This document shows positions 39,709 to 47,285 of a stretch of 53,573 bases of DNA, piece after piece. The notes under the pieces were generated by a model, which saw only the letters and a list, made by a program, of their open reading frames with translations, was not told the DNA's origin and searched no databases. The stretch covers positions 1-53,573 of the forward strand of contig CANQBA010000021.1 of assembly GCA_947589545.1 (NCBI GenBank), written 5' to 3'. Within the stretch, counting starts at the first letter, position 1; every line of letters starts with the position of its first letter. Source of the DNA: an uncultured Oscillospiraceae bacterium. Lineage in GTDB: Bacteria > Bacillota > Clostridia > Oscillospirales > Oscillospiraceae. A program made the position numbers and the translations under genes.

Positions 39709-39932
39709 ACATCAACCTCCTCCGGGGGAGGCGCCGTGTCCTGCGCTTTTTGCTCCAGCCTCTTCAGCGCCGCGATGATTTTTTCCCGCGTCCCCGGCGT
39801 CCCCTTGTGCCCGTTAAGCACCGTGGACAGATACGCCGCCGTGATCCCCGATTCCGCCGCCAGCATCTTGCCTGTGATACGGCTCTTGTGCATCCGGCCC
39901 ACCACGTCGGCAGTCCAATCCTCCACCGCCAT
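39705..39932 (-). CDS. Cro-like HTH protein
   Basis: 75 residues. The helix-turn-helix is in GKMLAAESGITAAYLSTVLN. It is the first gene transcribed leftwards from the immunity region and is short, so it should be the Cro-type switch. The leader from the promoter (40105-40133) contains an inverted repeat TTTCAAT-5-ATTGAAA near 39960-39980 and the palindrome AAATATATTT at 40081-40090. Confidence 0.8.
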   Translation of the reverse strand: MAVEDWTADVVGRMHKSRITGKMLAAESGITAAYLSTVLNGHKGTPGTREKIIAALKRLEQKAQDTAPPPEEVDV

Positions 39933-40080
39933 AAGATCCCACCTCCTCAGTTAAAAAATTTTCAATCAGCCATTGAAATTTATTTAACTCCGTGGTATAA
40001 TTTGATTGCCACATCATGCTATACCCTTTTACGCCGCCCTTATGCAGTCCCGAATTCTGCGCTGCCGGAGCGGGTTTGTT

Positions 40081-40133
40081 AAATATATTTTGCTGACTAC
40101 ACACAGATTAGCATAATATGTTTAACTTGTCAA
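40081..40133. promoter_or_regulatory. Immunity region promoters
   Basis: Leftwards: TTGACA (40128-40133), 17-base spacer containing GTTAAACAT, TAATCT (40105-40110). Rightwards, over the same bases: TTGCTG (40090-40095) with CATAAT or TAATAT around 40112-40119. A perfect palindrome AAATATATTT lies at 40081-40090. Overlapping divergent promoters between Cro-like and CI-like genes are the lysis-lysogeny switch. Confidence 0.75.
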
Positions 40134-40172
40134 GGGGTTTAGTAAATAATTTTTTACGAGGAGGCAAAAATA

Positions 40173-40574
40173 TTGAGCTTCTATGATCGCTATCTGACCC
40201 TTTGCAAGGATCACGGACTCCAGCCCCACTCCCAACGTGCGGCGGAGCTGTTCGGCGTCACCCGCGCCACCCTGTCCACCTGGGGCAAGGGCGGTATGCC
40301 GAGGAGCGATACTCTCATCCTCATTGCAAACCATTTCAAGGTCTCCGTGGACTACCTCATTTGCCGGACTGACGACCCAACAGATTACACCCTTGGGACT
40401 CCGTCTCCGGTTCCGGCTCAGACCCCGACGCTCACGCCGCCCCAAGCCCCGCCGCGGATATTGGCGCTGTGGCAGCAGCTGGATCAGATGGATCAAATCC
40501 GGGTGGAGGCATACGTTGAGGGTATGCTTGTCTCGGACAAGTACCGGATCCAAAACGCCAAAAAGACGGGCTGA
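40173..40574 (+). CDS. CI-like repressor
   Basis: 133 residues from a TTG at 40173 with GAGGAGG upstream. N-terminal HTH (AAELFGVTRATLSTWGKGG), then VSVDYLICRTDDPTD, a Pro-rich linker and a helical C-terminal part (ILALWQQLDQMDQIRVEAY). It has no S24 peptidase domain, so it should not self-cleave; induction may work through the BRO antirepressor or the IrrE-like protease. Divergent from the Cro-like gene and followed by the recombinase. Confidence 0.85.
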   Translation: MSFYDRYLTLCKDHGLQPHSQRAAELFGVTRATLSTWGKGGMPRSDTLILIANHFKVSVDYLICRTDDPTDYTLGTPSPVPAQTPTLTPPQAPPRILALWQQLDQMDQIRVEAYVEGMLVSDKYRIQNAKKTG

Positions 40575-40666
40575 TAAACAAAGAGGGCGATGTCTACCGC
40601 GTAAACTTCGCCGCTATGCACAAATCACAGTAACCGGGCCGCGGGAAATCCTCTGCGGCTACACAG

Positions 40667-40697
40667 AAAAAAAGCTCCGCCCGATAAGGGCGGAGCT
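40667..40697 (-). terminator. Leftward terminator before the recombinase
   Basis: A perfect 10-bp stem (AGCTCCGCCC / GGGCGGAGCT, loop 5) with seven T on the minus strand side. It would end transcripts coming from the right, before they enter the repressor gene in antisense. It also sits just upstream of the recombinase ribosome binding site. Confidence 0.75.
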
Positions 40698-40714
40698 GCG
40701 GGAGGCGAAAAAAA

Positions 40715-42397
40715 GTGAAAGATGAAAATTGTCCCGGCACCGTGTTTTTCCCCGGTGGCGAGCCGGCCGCCGCATACTACCGCTACTCCAGTCACGGGCA
40801 GACGGAGCAATCCATCGAGGGCCAGCGCAGCAAGGCCAGAGAATATGCCATCGCCCACCGGTACAATATCGTCCAGGAGTACGCAGATCGTGGCATGACG
40901 GGCCGGAACGACGACCGGGAGGAATTTCAGCGGATGCTCTCGGACGTGTCAAAGCACAAATTCAAGGTCATTATCCTCTGGAAGGTTGACCGTTTTGGGC
41001 GCAACCGGGAGGAGATAGCCTTTAACAAGTATCACTGCAGGAAAAACGGCGTTCGGGTGGAGTATGTGGCGGAGAGCATCCCCCAATCCCCGGAGGGCGT
41101 GATCCTGGAGAGCGTCCTGGAGGGTATGGCCGAATATTTCAGTCTCCAGCTTTCCCAAAACGTCCGCCGCGGCCAGCTTGAGAGCGCCCGCAAGGCCCAA
41201 AGTACCGGCGGCAACCGGCCCCTGGGTTATTTAACAGGCCCGGACAAAAAATTTGTTATCGACCCGGATACCGCGCCCACAGTCCAGACCATTTTTGCTA
41301 TGTACGCCCAGGGCTATACGGTCACGGAGATCGTAAACCACCTAAACGATAAGGGCCTGCGGACTCTCCGGGGAAAACCCTTCACAAAGAGCAGCCTGCG
41401 GTCGATACTCAAAAACGAGAAATACATCGGCGTGTACGCCTACAAGGACATCATACGCATGGAAGACGCCATCCCACCCATTATAGACGAGGACACCTTC
41501 AACCGGGTTCAGGAGCTTTTAAAAATCAATCAACGCGCCCCCGGACGCAAGTGGACAAAGGCAGAATACATCCTGAGCGGCAAGCTGTTTTGCGGCCACT
41601 GCGGCGCCCAAATGGTGGGCGAGAGTGGCACGAGCAGCACCGGTGCCAAGTACAACTACTATCTCTGCGCAAACCACAAAAGGGATCACTCCTGCCCCAA
41701 AAGAGCCGTCAAGCAGGAGTGGATCGAAAAGCTGGTATTGGATGCCACCATCGGCCTTTTGCGGGACGACGTCTTCATGGAGTACATCGCCGACAAGACC
41801 TGGGAGTTTTACCAAGCCCAGGACGAGTCCCGCATTCGGGTGGAGAGCTACACAGCGCAGCTGAAAACAGTGACCGCCAGCATTGACAACCTGGTTCGGG
41901 CGGTGGAGTCCGGCTTTTTCATCGACATCATAAGCAAGCGCCTTTCTGAGCTGAACGAAGAAAAAGCGCAGATTGAGGAGGCCATAGCCAAGGAAAAAGT
42001 CCAGCGTGCTGTGGATCTGACGCGGGATCACATCCTCTATTTTCTCCAACAGTTCCGCAACCGCGATTACACCGACCGCGACGAACAAAAGCGCCTTGTT
42101 GAGATCTTCGTCAACGCCATCTTCGTTTACGATGACAAAATCACACTAACCTACAACTACGGCGCCGAAAACACCACCATCTCCCTATCCGATCTACCCT
42201 CCGACGCGTTCGATTACCGCGCTGAATGTTGTACCAAAATCCCCGGATTCCGTAAGGATTCCGGGGATTTTGCTGTCTATTTGTTGCTATTTTGTGGTCA
42301 TGTCTCATCGTGCCGTGTCTCATCGGACAGTATCTCCATCATCATTCTCGCTCCGAGGATGAAGGCGTCTTTAAAGCGCTCCAGTGTGACGAGGTAA
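40715..42397 (+). CDS. Large serine recombinase (phage integrase)
   Basis: 560 residues from a GTG at 40715 after GGGAGGCGAAAA. Resolvase domain: AAAYYRYSSHGQTEQS (catalytic Ser near 25), EYADRGMTGR, VIILWKVDRFGRNREE, EYVAESIPQSPEGVILES. Recombinase domain NRPLGYL..., zinc ribbon FCGHCGAQM with LCANHKRDHSC, and a coiled coil near residues 375-440 (ESYTAQLKTVTASIDNL, then EEKAQIEEAIAKE). It integrates the phage DNA. The last 40 or so residues run through a strong hairpin and into antisense of the neighbouring gene, which is odd. Confidence 0.93.
   Translation: MKDENCPGTVFFPGGEPAAAYYRYSSHGQTEQSIEGQRSKAREYAIAHRYNIVQEYADRGMTGRNDDREEFQRMLSDVSKHKFKVIILWKVDRFGRNREEIAFNKYHCRKNGVRVEYVAESIPQSPEGVILESVLEGMAEYFSLQLSQNVRRGQLESARKAQSTGGNRPLGYLTGPDKKFVIDPDTAPTVQTIFAMYAQGYTVTEIVNHLNDKGLRTLRGKPFTKSSLRSILKNEKYIGVYAYKDIIRMEDAIPPIIDEDTFNRVQELLKINQRAPGRKWTKAEYILSGKLFCGHCGAQMVGESGTSSTGAKYNYYLCANHKRDHSCPKRAVKQEWIEKLVLDATIGLLRDDVFMEYIADKTWEFYQAQDESRIRVESYTAQLKTVTASIDNLVRAVESGFFIDIISKRLSELNEEKAQIEEAIAKEKVQRAVDLTRDHILYFLQQFRNRDYTDRDEQKRLVEIFVNAIFVYDDKITLTYNYGAENTTISLSDLPSDAFDYRAECCTKIPGFRKDSGDFAVYLLLFCGHVSSCRVSSDSISIIILAPRMKASLKRSSVTR
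42235..42272. terminator. Strong hairpin with A/T flanks near the end of the recombinase frame
   Basis: Arms of 13 bp (CAAAATCCCCGGA and its complement) then one mismatch and three more pairs, loop GTAA. A-run and T-run flank it on both sides, so it can stop transcription in either direction between convergent genes. It is inside the recombinase reading frame, which may mean that the frame end is not the natural one. Confidence 0.75.
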
Positions 42398-42582
42398 TTT
42401 ACCTCATCCCTGCCCGCCTGGTAGGTGCGGAGGGTTTCGGCGGTGTTTTCGTCCAACTGGGACAGGAGCTGCTCCTCCTGCGCCACCACCTCTTTCATAA
42501 GCTCTGATGCCTCCGGGGTAAGTCTGGCGGATTGCTCGAAGGGGCAGATGTCGCCGTCGAAGAGGGATTTGAGTACGTCCAT
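42298..42582 (-). CDS. Integrase-associated small protein (DUF6809-like)
   Basis: 94 residues from ATG 42582, directly after the tyrosine integrase stop. Starts MDVLKSLFDGDICPFEQSA; then helical with Glu-rich sequence (LMKEVVAQEEQLLSQLDEN) and FKDAFILGARMMMEIL. Small proteins of this type often follow integrases of clostridial elements. It overlaps the recombinase frame by 100 bp in antisense. Exact function unknown. Confidence 0.7.
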   Translation of the reverse strand: MDVLKSLFDGDICPFEQSARLTPEASELMKEVVAQEEQLLSQLDENTAETLRTYQAGRDEVNYLVTLERFKDAFILGARMMMEILSDETRHDET

Positions 42583-42583
42583 C

Positions 42584-43759
42584 TCACACCTCCAACGCTT
42601 CCTGAAGCTTCTCGCTGGCCGCGCGTTTGTTCTTGTCGAAGGCGTGGGTATAGATGTCCAGGGTCGTGCTGACCTGGGAATGGCCCAAAAGACCGGCGAC
42701 AGTGGCGGGGTCGGTGCCGGTGGCAATCATCAGGCTCGCCGCCGTGTGGCGAAGGCTGTGGACGTTCAGGTTGTCCGGCAGACCGTATTTGCGGAGGATG
42801 TTTTTGAAGCGCCACGTGAAGGAGGTGGGCGTCATGGGGAGGCTCGTGCCCTTGCGGCGAAAGAGGTAGTCGTCGTCGGTGATCTGCCTTTTCTCGTACT
42901 GCTCCGCCTCGTCCTCGCAGTATTTTCGATAGTCCTCCAGCAGGGCCTCCATCTCGGCGGAGAAGTAGACGTATCTATCCCCGGCGGCGGTCTTTGGCGC
43001 TTTCACGATGATGTCCTCGCCCGTGAGCTTCACCACGTTGCGGTGAATGTGGATGGTGTGGTCATTGTAGTCGAAGTCGCTCCACTTGAGGCCGCAGCAT
43101 TCCCCTCTTCTCATGCCCGTGGAGATGACAAGCTTGAAGTATGTCTCGTACTTGATGTTCTCCTGCCCCAGCGCGGTAATGATCTGCGCCGCCGTATCCT
43201 CGTCGGCAACAGGGCGCTTGAACTTCTTTCCGGCATATTTGAAAGTCCTCCAAGCCGGGTTCCTGTCAAGATAACCGCCCTCCACGGCGTCGGAGAGGAT
43301 TCCACACAAGCACGCGTGGACTCCCTCGATGGTCGCCTCGGAGAGCGGTTTTCCCGTATTCTTGTTTTTCTTGCGGCGCATGTCCGCATAGAGCTTGCGG
43401 AAGTGGTCGGCTGTCAGCTCCGTGAGCTTGTACCCGCCGAGGACAGGGAGAAAGCGTTCTGTGTCCTGTTTTTCCCGTATGACGGTGGACTTCGCCAGCT
43501 TAGTGGGCGCTATGTCCCGGAGCCAAATTTCCGTGTACTCGGCTAACGTGGTATTCGGGTTTCTTTTCGGCGTGACGTTTTTGCAGGTCATCTCGAACAG
43601 CGTCGCCTGCTCCTGGAGCCATTTGTCCGTCTGCTTTTGGGTCAGGCCCTCCGGCGGGTGGAAGGTCTTCTGCTGGGGTGGGCGGCGTTTGCCGTTGTGG
43701 TCGCAACCCATGGATACGATGATCATGTACGCGCCGCCCCGTTTTCTGATGCTTGCCAT
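42584..43759 (-). CDS. Tyrosine recombinase / integrase
   Basis: 391 residues from ATG 43759 (a longer frame lacks a site). N-terminal arm-binding part MASIRKRGGAYMIIVSMGC, SAM-like core domain, and catalytic residues STGMRRGE (Arg), HSLRHTAAS (His-x-x-Arg), LLGHSQ (His), DIYTHAF (Tyr). It is intact. Standing beside the serine recombinase it suggests that two mobile elements meet here: the phage with the serine enzyme, and another element or remnant with this integrase. Confidence 0.93.
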   Translation of the reverse strand: MASIRKRGGAYMIIVSMGCDHNGKRRPPQQKTFHPPEGLTQKQTDKWLQEQATLFEMTCKNVTPKRNPNTTLAEYTEIWLRDIAPTKLAKSTVIREKQDTERFLPVLGGYKLTELTADHFRKLYADMRRKKNKNTGKPLSEATIEGVHACLCGILSDAVEGGYLDRNPAWRTFKYAGKKFKRPVADEDTAAQIITALGQENIKYETYFKLVISTGMRRGECCGLKWSDFDYNDHTIHIHRNVVKLTGEDIIVKAPKTAAGDRYVYFSAEMEALLEDYRKYCEDEAEQYEKRQITDDDYLFRRKGTSLPMTPTSFTWRFKNILRKYGLPDNLNVHSLRHTAASLMIATGTDPATVAGLLGHSQVSTTLDIYTHAFDKNKRAASEKLQEALEV

Positions 43760-43886
43760 ACTGCAGCCCTCTCTCCTTTTGTGATTTGCCCTGTGGAGGC
43801 AAACACACAATACCCCAAACGTCGCGGAAAAGCTACTACTTTTTTACTTTTCTACATAACCAACAAAATCACAGCGCAAACGAGTG

Positions 43887-44498
43887 TTACGCATGACCCG
43901 CTTCCCGGTCAGGCTTCATCTTCACTGTGGGATTCGCCTCGTTGATCCTCCCATAACATGGGCAGTCGGAGGCGTGGTCGTTGATGATGCCGCAGGCCTG
44001 GAGGTGCGCGTAGACGGTCACCGCCCCCACAAACTTTAAGCCACGCTTTTTGAGATCCCGGCTGATCTCATCTGAAAGGCCGTTGCTGACGGGGATTTTA
44101 CCCTCCGCATGGCCATCGTAGAGGACGGTTTTCCCGCCCGTATAGCCCCACAGATACGCGCAGAAGCTGCCAAACTCCGCCCGAACCGTCTGATAACACC
44201 GGGCGTTGTTGATAACGGCCCGGACCTTTCGTTCAGATTTCAACATTCCCTCTGTGTTCAAAATTCGCTGTACGTCCTCCTCGCCGTAAGCGGCGATCTT
44301 ATCGTACTTGAAATTATCAAAGCATTGCCGGAAGATCTCCCGTTTTTTCAGCATCAGCCCCCAGCTCAGCCCGCACTGGAGACACTCCAGCGTCAGATGC
44401 TCGAACATCTGCCTGTCGTCATGCACCGGGACGCCCCACTCCCTGTCGTGGTAGGCCCGCATCGTCTCATTTGAAAGCGCCCAATCGCAATGTCCCAT
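43887..44498 (-). CDS. tag: DNA-3-methyladenine glycosylase I
   Basis: 203 residues. MGHCDWALSNETMRAYHDRE is the usual Tag start (metal-binding Cys near the start), then WGVPVHDDRQMFEHLTLEC, QCGLSWGLMLKKRE, and LKKRGLKFVGAVTVYAHLQ near the zinc-binding His/Cys end (DHASDCPCY). It removes 3-methyladenine from damaged DNA. A chromosomal gene. Confidence 0.93.
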   Translation of the reverse strand: MGHCDWALSNETMRAYHDREWGVPVHDDRQMFEHLTLECLQCGLSWGLMLKKREIFRQCFDNFKYDKIAAYGEEDVQRILNTEGMLKSERKVRAVINNARCYQTVRAEFGSFCAYLWGYTGGKTVLYDGHAEGKIPVSNGLSDEISRDLKKRGLKFVGAVTVYAHLQACGIINDHASDCPCYGRINEANPTVKMKPDREAGHA

Positions 44499-44573
44499 GA
44501 AGATCCCTCCTGTTCTCTCCCCAATGATAGCACAAAAATCGCTTTTTGCATATCCGCAATATGGAGTTCTCGA

Positions 44574-44969
44574 TCAATACGATGACAAAATGCTCTGCAT
44601 CATGACCTCCGCGGCGTGTTGCTTCAGCTCCATCTGGGGGTGGCAGTATGTGCGCTCCAGGAAAGATGTATCGCCGTGTCCGGCGAGCTCCGCGACAGTC
44701 TGCTTATCCACGCCGTTGTGCAGGAGGGTCGTCACAAAATAGTGGCGGAGGGTGTGGAGATGAAACTCACTGGGGAAGCCAAGCTCCTCATAAATCTTCC
44801 GCAGGTGCTTTGTGAAGGTGTCGGGGTGGATGAGGCTTCCGTCGTCGTTCGTGAAGCTGTTGATCTCTTTCGGGCCGCCCCTCATAGATATCCCGCCGAA
44901 TCCTATCATGATCAGCGGAATGAGCATCTCCATGAAAAACATAGCGATCCACGTCGCGGTCATTTTCAT
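44574..44969 (-). pseudogene. Chimera: start of a membrane protein fused to the end of a tyrosine integrase
   Basis: 131 residues from ATG 44969 (overlaps the anti-sigma stop, ATGA). The first 36 residues MTATWIAMFFMEMLIPLIM, IGFGGISMRGGPKEIN look like the start of an SdpI-like membrane protein, in which the same segment normally leads into FYGYRT. Here, after SF, the sequence is integrase-like: HPDTFTKHLRKIYEELGF, LHTLRHYFVTTLL, ELAGHGD, TYCHP, the C-terminal catalytic third of a tyrosine recombinase. The original gene was cut by an insertion and a remnant of the insertion was left in frame. The enzyme lacks its N-terminal domains and its first catalytic Arg region, so it is inactive. Confidence 0.75.
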
Positions 44970-45586
44970 CGCTCCGTCCACTCTGAGATCGCCCCGCTCC
45001 AGTCGTAGGTGTCAAACCAAATCCGCTGGCCCACAAAGCGCACTCTTTCCGTTACCGTCCCCCACTCCGTGTGCTCATACCGGATATCAAATTCCAGGAA
45101 AATCGTCCGGCCCTCCCACGCGGCCTCCTGCGTTCCCCGCACCGCCTGCGCGTTGACAATGTCCGCTTCGTCCATGGATCCGTTCACGAATTTCCGCGTA
45201 AGCTCCTGGCTGTACTTGTCAAAAATGAAGGTGGCATACCCGCCGCCGCAGGCGCCGGCGTCCCGTTCAACGGGCATATTGCGGACGTATAAAATCCCGC
45301 CCGCCGCCAATAACAGTACCGCCAGGAGCACCGCCGCCGCAAGCACCGCCCCTTTTCTGAAAGCCCGGCGCGTTCCTTTCTTCCACGCCCGGGAGGCCGC
45401 GTTGGCCGCTTCTTTTTCTCCCGATTGGACGGGGCGGGCCGGGAATTGGCCGTCCATGCTGTTAAGCTCGTTTTTACAGTCCTCGCACTGCTCCAGGTGT
45501 TCTTCCACCAGCCGCCTGCTCTCTGTACTGCAAACCTCGTCGTGGTAGAGCGGCAGCAGATCACGGATCACGTCACAGGGTACCAT
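44966..45586 (-). CDS. Anti-sigma factor, zinc-finger membrane type
   Basis: 206 residues. MVPCDVIRDLLPLYHDEVC, then HLEQCEDCKNEL form the putative zf-HC2 (H..C..C) anti-sigma domain. A membrane helix AVLAAAVLLAVLLLAAGGIL follows, then an outer domain. It should hold the ECF sigma factor of the next gene at the membrane. Overlaps the sigma gene by 14 bp. ATG preceded by GGAGGCATCTGG. Confidence 0.9.
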   Translation of the reverse strand: MVPCDVIRDLLPLYHDEVCSTESRRLVEEHLEQCEDCKNELNSMDGQFPARPVQSGEKEAANAASRAWKKGTRRAFRKGAVLAAAVLLAVLLLAAGGILYVRNMPVERDAGACGGGYATFIFDKYSQELTRKFVNGSMDEADIVNAQAVRGTQEAAWEGRTIFLEFDIRYEHTEWGTVTERVRFVGQRIWFDTYDWSGAISEWTER

Positions 45587-46061
45587 CCAGATGCCTCCTT
45601 ATCTCCTTCTTCGCGCGATAGAAAATCAGTCTTGCCCAGCTGTCCGTTTTTCCAAACAGCTCGCCGATTTGTGAGAAGGAAAGCTCCCCGAAAACACGCA
45701 GGGAGAACACCTCCTTGTAGGGTTCCCGGAGCCTGTGCAGCAGCTTGTGAAGCGTCCATGCCGCGTCTTTGTCAAAAACCCCGTCCTCAAAGCCCGGCCC
45801 CGGCAGCTCCGGATAGTCCATGCCACCCTTTGATACCGCGCGTTTTTGCTTTTTCGCGTAAGAATAAAATGTGTTTTTCGCGATCTGGCACAGCCAAACA
45901 TACAGCTTGCACCTGCCGTCAAACCGGTCCAGGTGCTCCATGGCCCGGTAAAACGCCTCCTGGGTGATCTCCTCGGCGGTGGATTCATTGCCGCAGAGGG
46001 AAAAGACGTATTTATACACACCGTCGTAATAGCTTTCGTAGATCGCCTCAAAATCCGACAC
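45573..46061 (-). CDS. ECF RNA polymerase sigma factor
   Basis: 162 residues from a GTG at 46061. Region 2 (FEAIYESYYDGVYKYVFSL, ESTAEEITQEAFYRAMEHL) and region 4 (SLRVFGELSFSQIGELFGK with HTH). It directs transcription of its own operon and unknown targets. Coupled to the anti-sigma gene. Confidence 0.92.
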   Translation of the reverse strand: MSDFEAIYESYYDGVYKYVFSLCGNESTAEEITQEAFYRAMEHLDRFDGRCKLYVWLCQIAKNTFYSYAKKQKRAVSKGGMDYPELPGPGFEDGVFDKDAAWTLHKLLHRLREPYKEVFSLRVFGELSFSQIGELFGKTDSWARLIFYRAKKEIRRHLDGTL

Positions 46062-46133
46062 CGTCTCACCTTCTCAGCTATATGACTCCACGCGCCCCGA
46101 TCCGTTTCAAAAAAATTTCTCCACCGATGCTTT

Positions 46134-46784
46134 TCACTCCGTCTTCCCATGCCTCCTGTAGTAAACATACGAGTACCCCACAGGCAGAAGCGCCATCAGC
46201 ACCGTCAGCGTCAGATAGACCCGGAAAAACGGCTTAAGCGGGAAGAAGGAGCCGAGGATGATGAGAAGTCCCCCCACGACCCAGACCTTCCCGGCGAACC
46301 GGTGGGTGGCGTTCCAGTTGGCCTCGTCCTCCAGGGCCCACATGACCTTGATGCCGATGGTGTAGTTGCGCTTGCATTTGGGCATGTAGTTCCCCAGGGC
46401 TGCAAACAGGAGCCCCGTGGCCGCAAAGATCACAGAGGCCACGTTGAAGCTGGCCCCCAGCGCCGTGGCATAGACCACCGCCCCCAGCAATACGGACATA
46501 AAGGGGCAGATCCAGAACACCAGCCCCAGCGCCTTTTTCGTCTGATCCTTGACCTTGGGATCCAAGCTCGTACACAGCACGCAGAAAAGATGAATCCCCG
46601 TGAGGAACCCCGGGATGGCGAACACCGCGAAGGCCCTGCCCGTCCAGCCGTCCAGCTCCCCCGCCGCGTTCCAGTGGATGGGCATCCGCTCCGGGAGTCT
46701 CGTCCACAGCATCAGCCCCGCCAGCATGGGCAGCAGCGTCACCAGCGTCGTAAGCAATATTTTCCACTTATTCTCCCTGATCAT
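46134..46784 (-). CDS. SdpI/DUF1648 membrane protein
   Basis: 216 residues. N-terminal DUF1648 MIRENKWKILLTTLVTLLP, PERMPIHWNAAGELDGW, later NYTIGIKVMWALEDEANWN, the SdpI domain. Several membrane helices. SdpI proteins are immunity or signal proteins of the SDP toxin system. Overlaps the ArsR-type gene by 17 bp, the same sdpR-sdpI order as in Bacillus. Confidence 0.88.
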   Translation of the reverse strand: MIRENKWKILLTTLVTLLPMLAGLMLWTRLPERMPIHWNAAGELDGWTGRAFAVFAIPGFLTGIHLFCVLCTSLDPKVKDQTKKALGLVFWICPFMSVLLGAVVYATALGASFNVASVIFAATGLLFAALGNYMPKCKRNYTIGIKVMWALEDEANWNATHRFAGKVWVVGGLLIILGSFFPLKPFFRVYLTLTVLMALLPVGYSYVYYRRHGKTE

Positions 46785-47052
46785 TGTCCTTTTCTCCTTT
46801 CAGATCGGCGATCCACAGCAGGATCTCCTCCAATACCGAGGCGTTCAGCTCGTAGTAGATGAACTTCCCCTCCCGGGTGTCCCGAATGAGCCCGGCGTCC
46901 TTCAAAACCGACAGGTGCCGGGAGATACTGGCCGCCGTCACGGGAAAGCGCTCCGCGATCTCCCCCGCCGGCAGCCGGCCCCGCTTCAGCAGCTCCAAAA
47001 TCTCCCGCCGTATGGGATCCGCCAGAGCCCTGAGCGTATTCTGCAACCCCAA
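46768..47052 (-). CDS. ArsR/SdpR-type repressor
   Basis: 94 residues. Winged HTH: LRALADPIRREILELLKRG, AERFPVTAASISRHLSVLK, EGKFIYYELNASVLEEIL. No metal-binding Cys pair. A 12-bp inverted repeat (CAATTAACATTT and complement) overlaps its promoter, so autoregulation of the sdpR-sdpI pair is likely. Confidence 0.9.
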   Translation of the reverse strand: MGLQNTLRALADPIRREILELLKRGRLPAGEIAERFPVTAASISRHLSVLKDAGLIRDTREGKFIYYELNASVLEEILLWIADLKGEKDNDQGE

Positions 47053-47073
47053 CCCATCATCCCCTTCCTTTCA

Positions 47074-47132
47074 CAATTAACATTTAACCTAAATGTTAAT
47101 TGTATGATACCATCTCACCCCCTTCCTGTCAA
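47074..47132 (-). promoter_or_regulatory. Promoter and operator of the sdpR-like gene
   Basis: Minus strand TTGACA (47127-47132), 17-base spacer, TATCAT (47104-47109). Immediately downstream the perfect 12-bp inverted repeat (47074-47085 and 47091-47102, spacer 5). Typical of an ArsR/SdpR operator at the start site. Confidence 0.85.
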
Positions 47133-47172
47133 GGGGGTGAGAAAAATTTTTTAAAATAATTAAAAATAATGC

Positions 47173-47262
47173 TTGACAAGTACTTACGAATATGTTATAA
47201 TACGTAGCGTAAAGGCTCGGGAGAGGACAAGCTCCGGGGTTGAGCGAAGCTTTGCCTTTTTT
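47173..47262 (+). ncRNA. Candidate small RNA with consensus promoter
   Basis: Plus strand TTGACA (47173-47178), 17-base spacer, TATAAT (47196-47201). A start near 47208 leads to a short sequence with a GCTC-loop-GAGC hairpin and pairing AAAGGC/GCCTTT (47211-47216 / 47254-47259), then six T (47257-47262). No ORF with a ribosome binding site fits. About 55 bases. It lies opposite to the sdpR and mtaD strands. I do not recognise a known RNA family. Confidence 0.6.
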
Positions 47263-47285
47263 GGGGGACCCCCGGGAGCGCGACC

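Noticed and set aside
40575-40714. Short open stretch after the repressor (KEGDVYRVNFAAMHKSQ)
   Set aside because: Looks peptide-like but has no start codon or ribosome binding site; could be a leftover of a repressor end. Not enough to call.
42200-43900. Exact attachment site core
   Set aside because: The left end of the prophage is outside the window, so no direct repeat can be compared; a core cannot be named.
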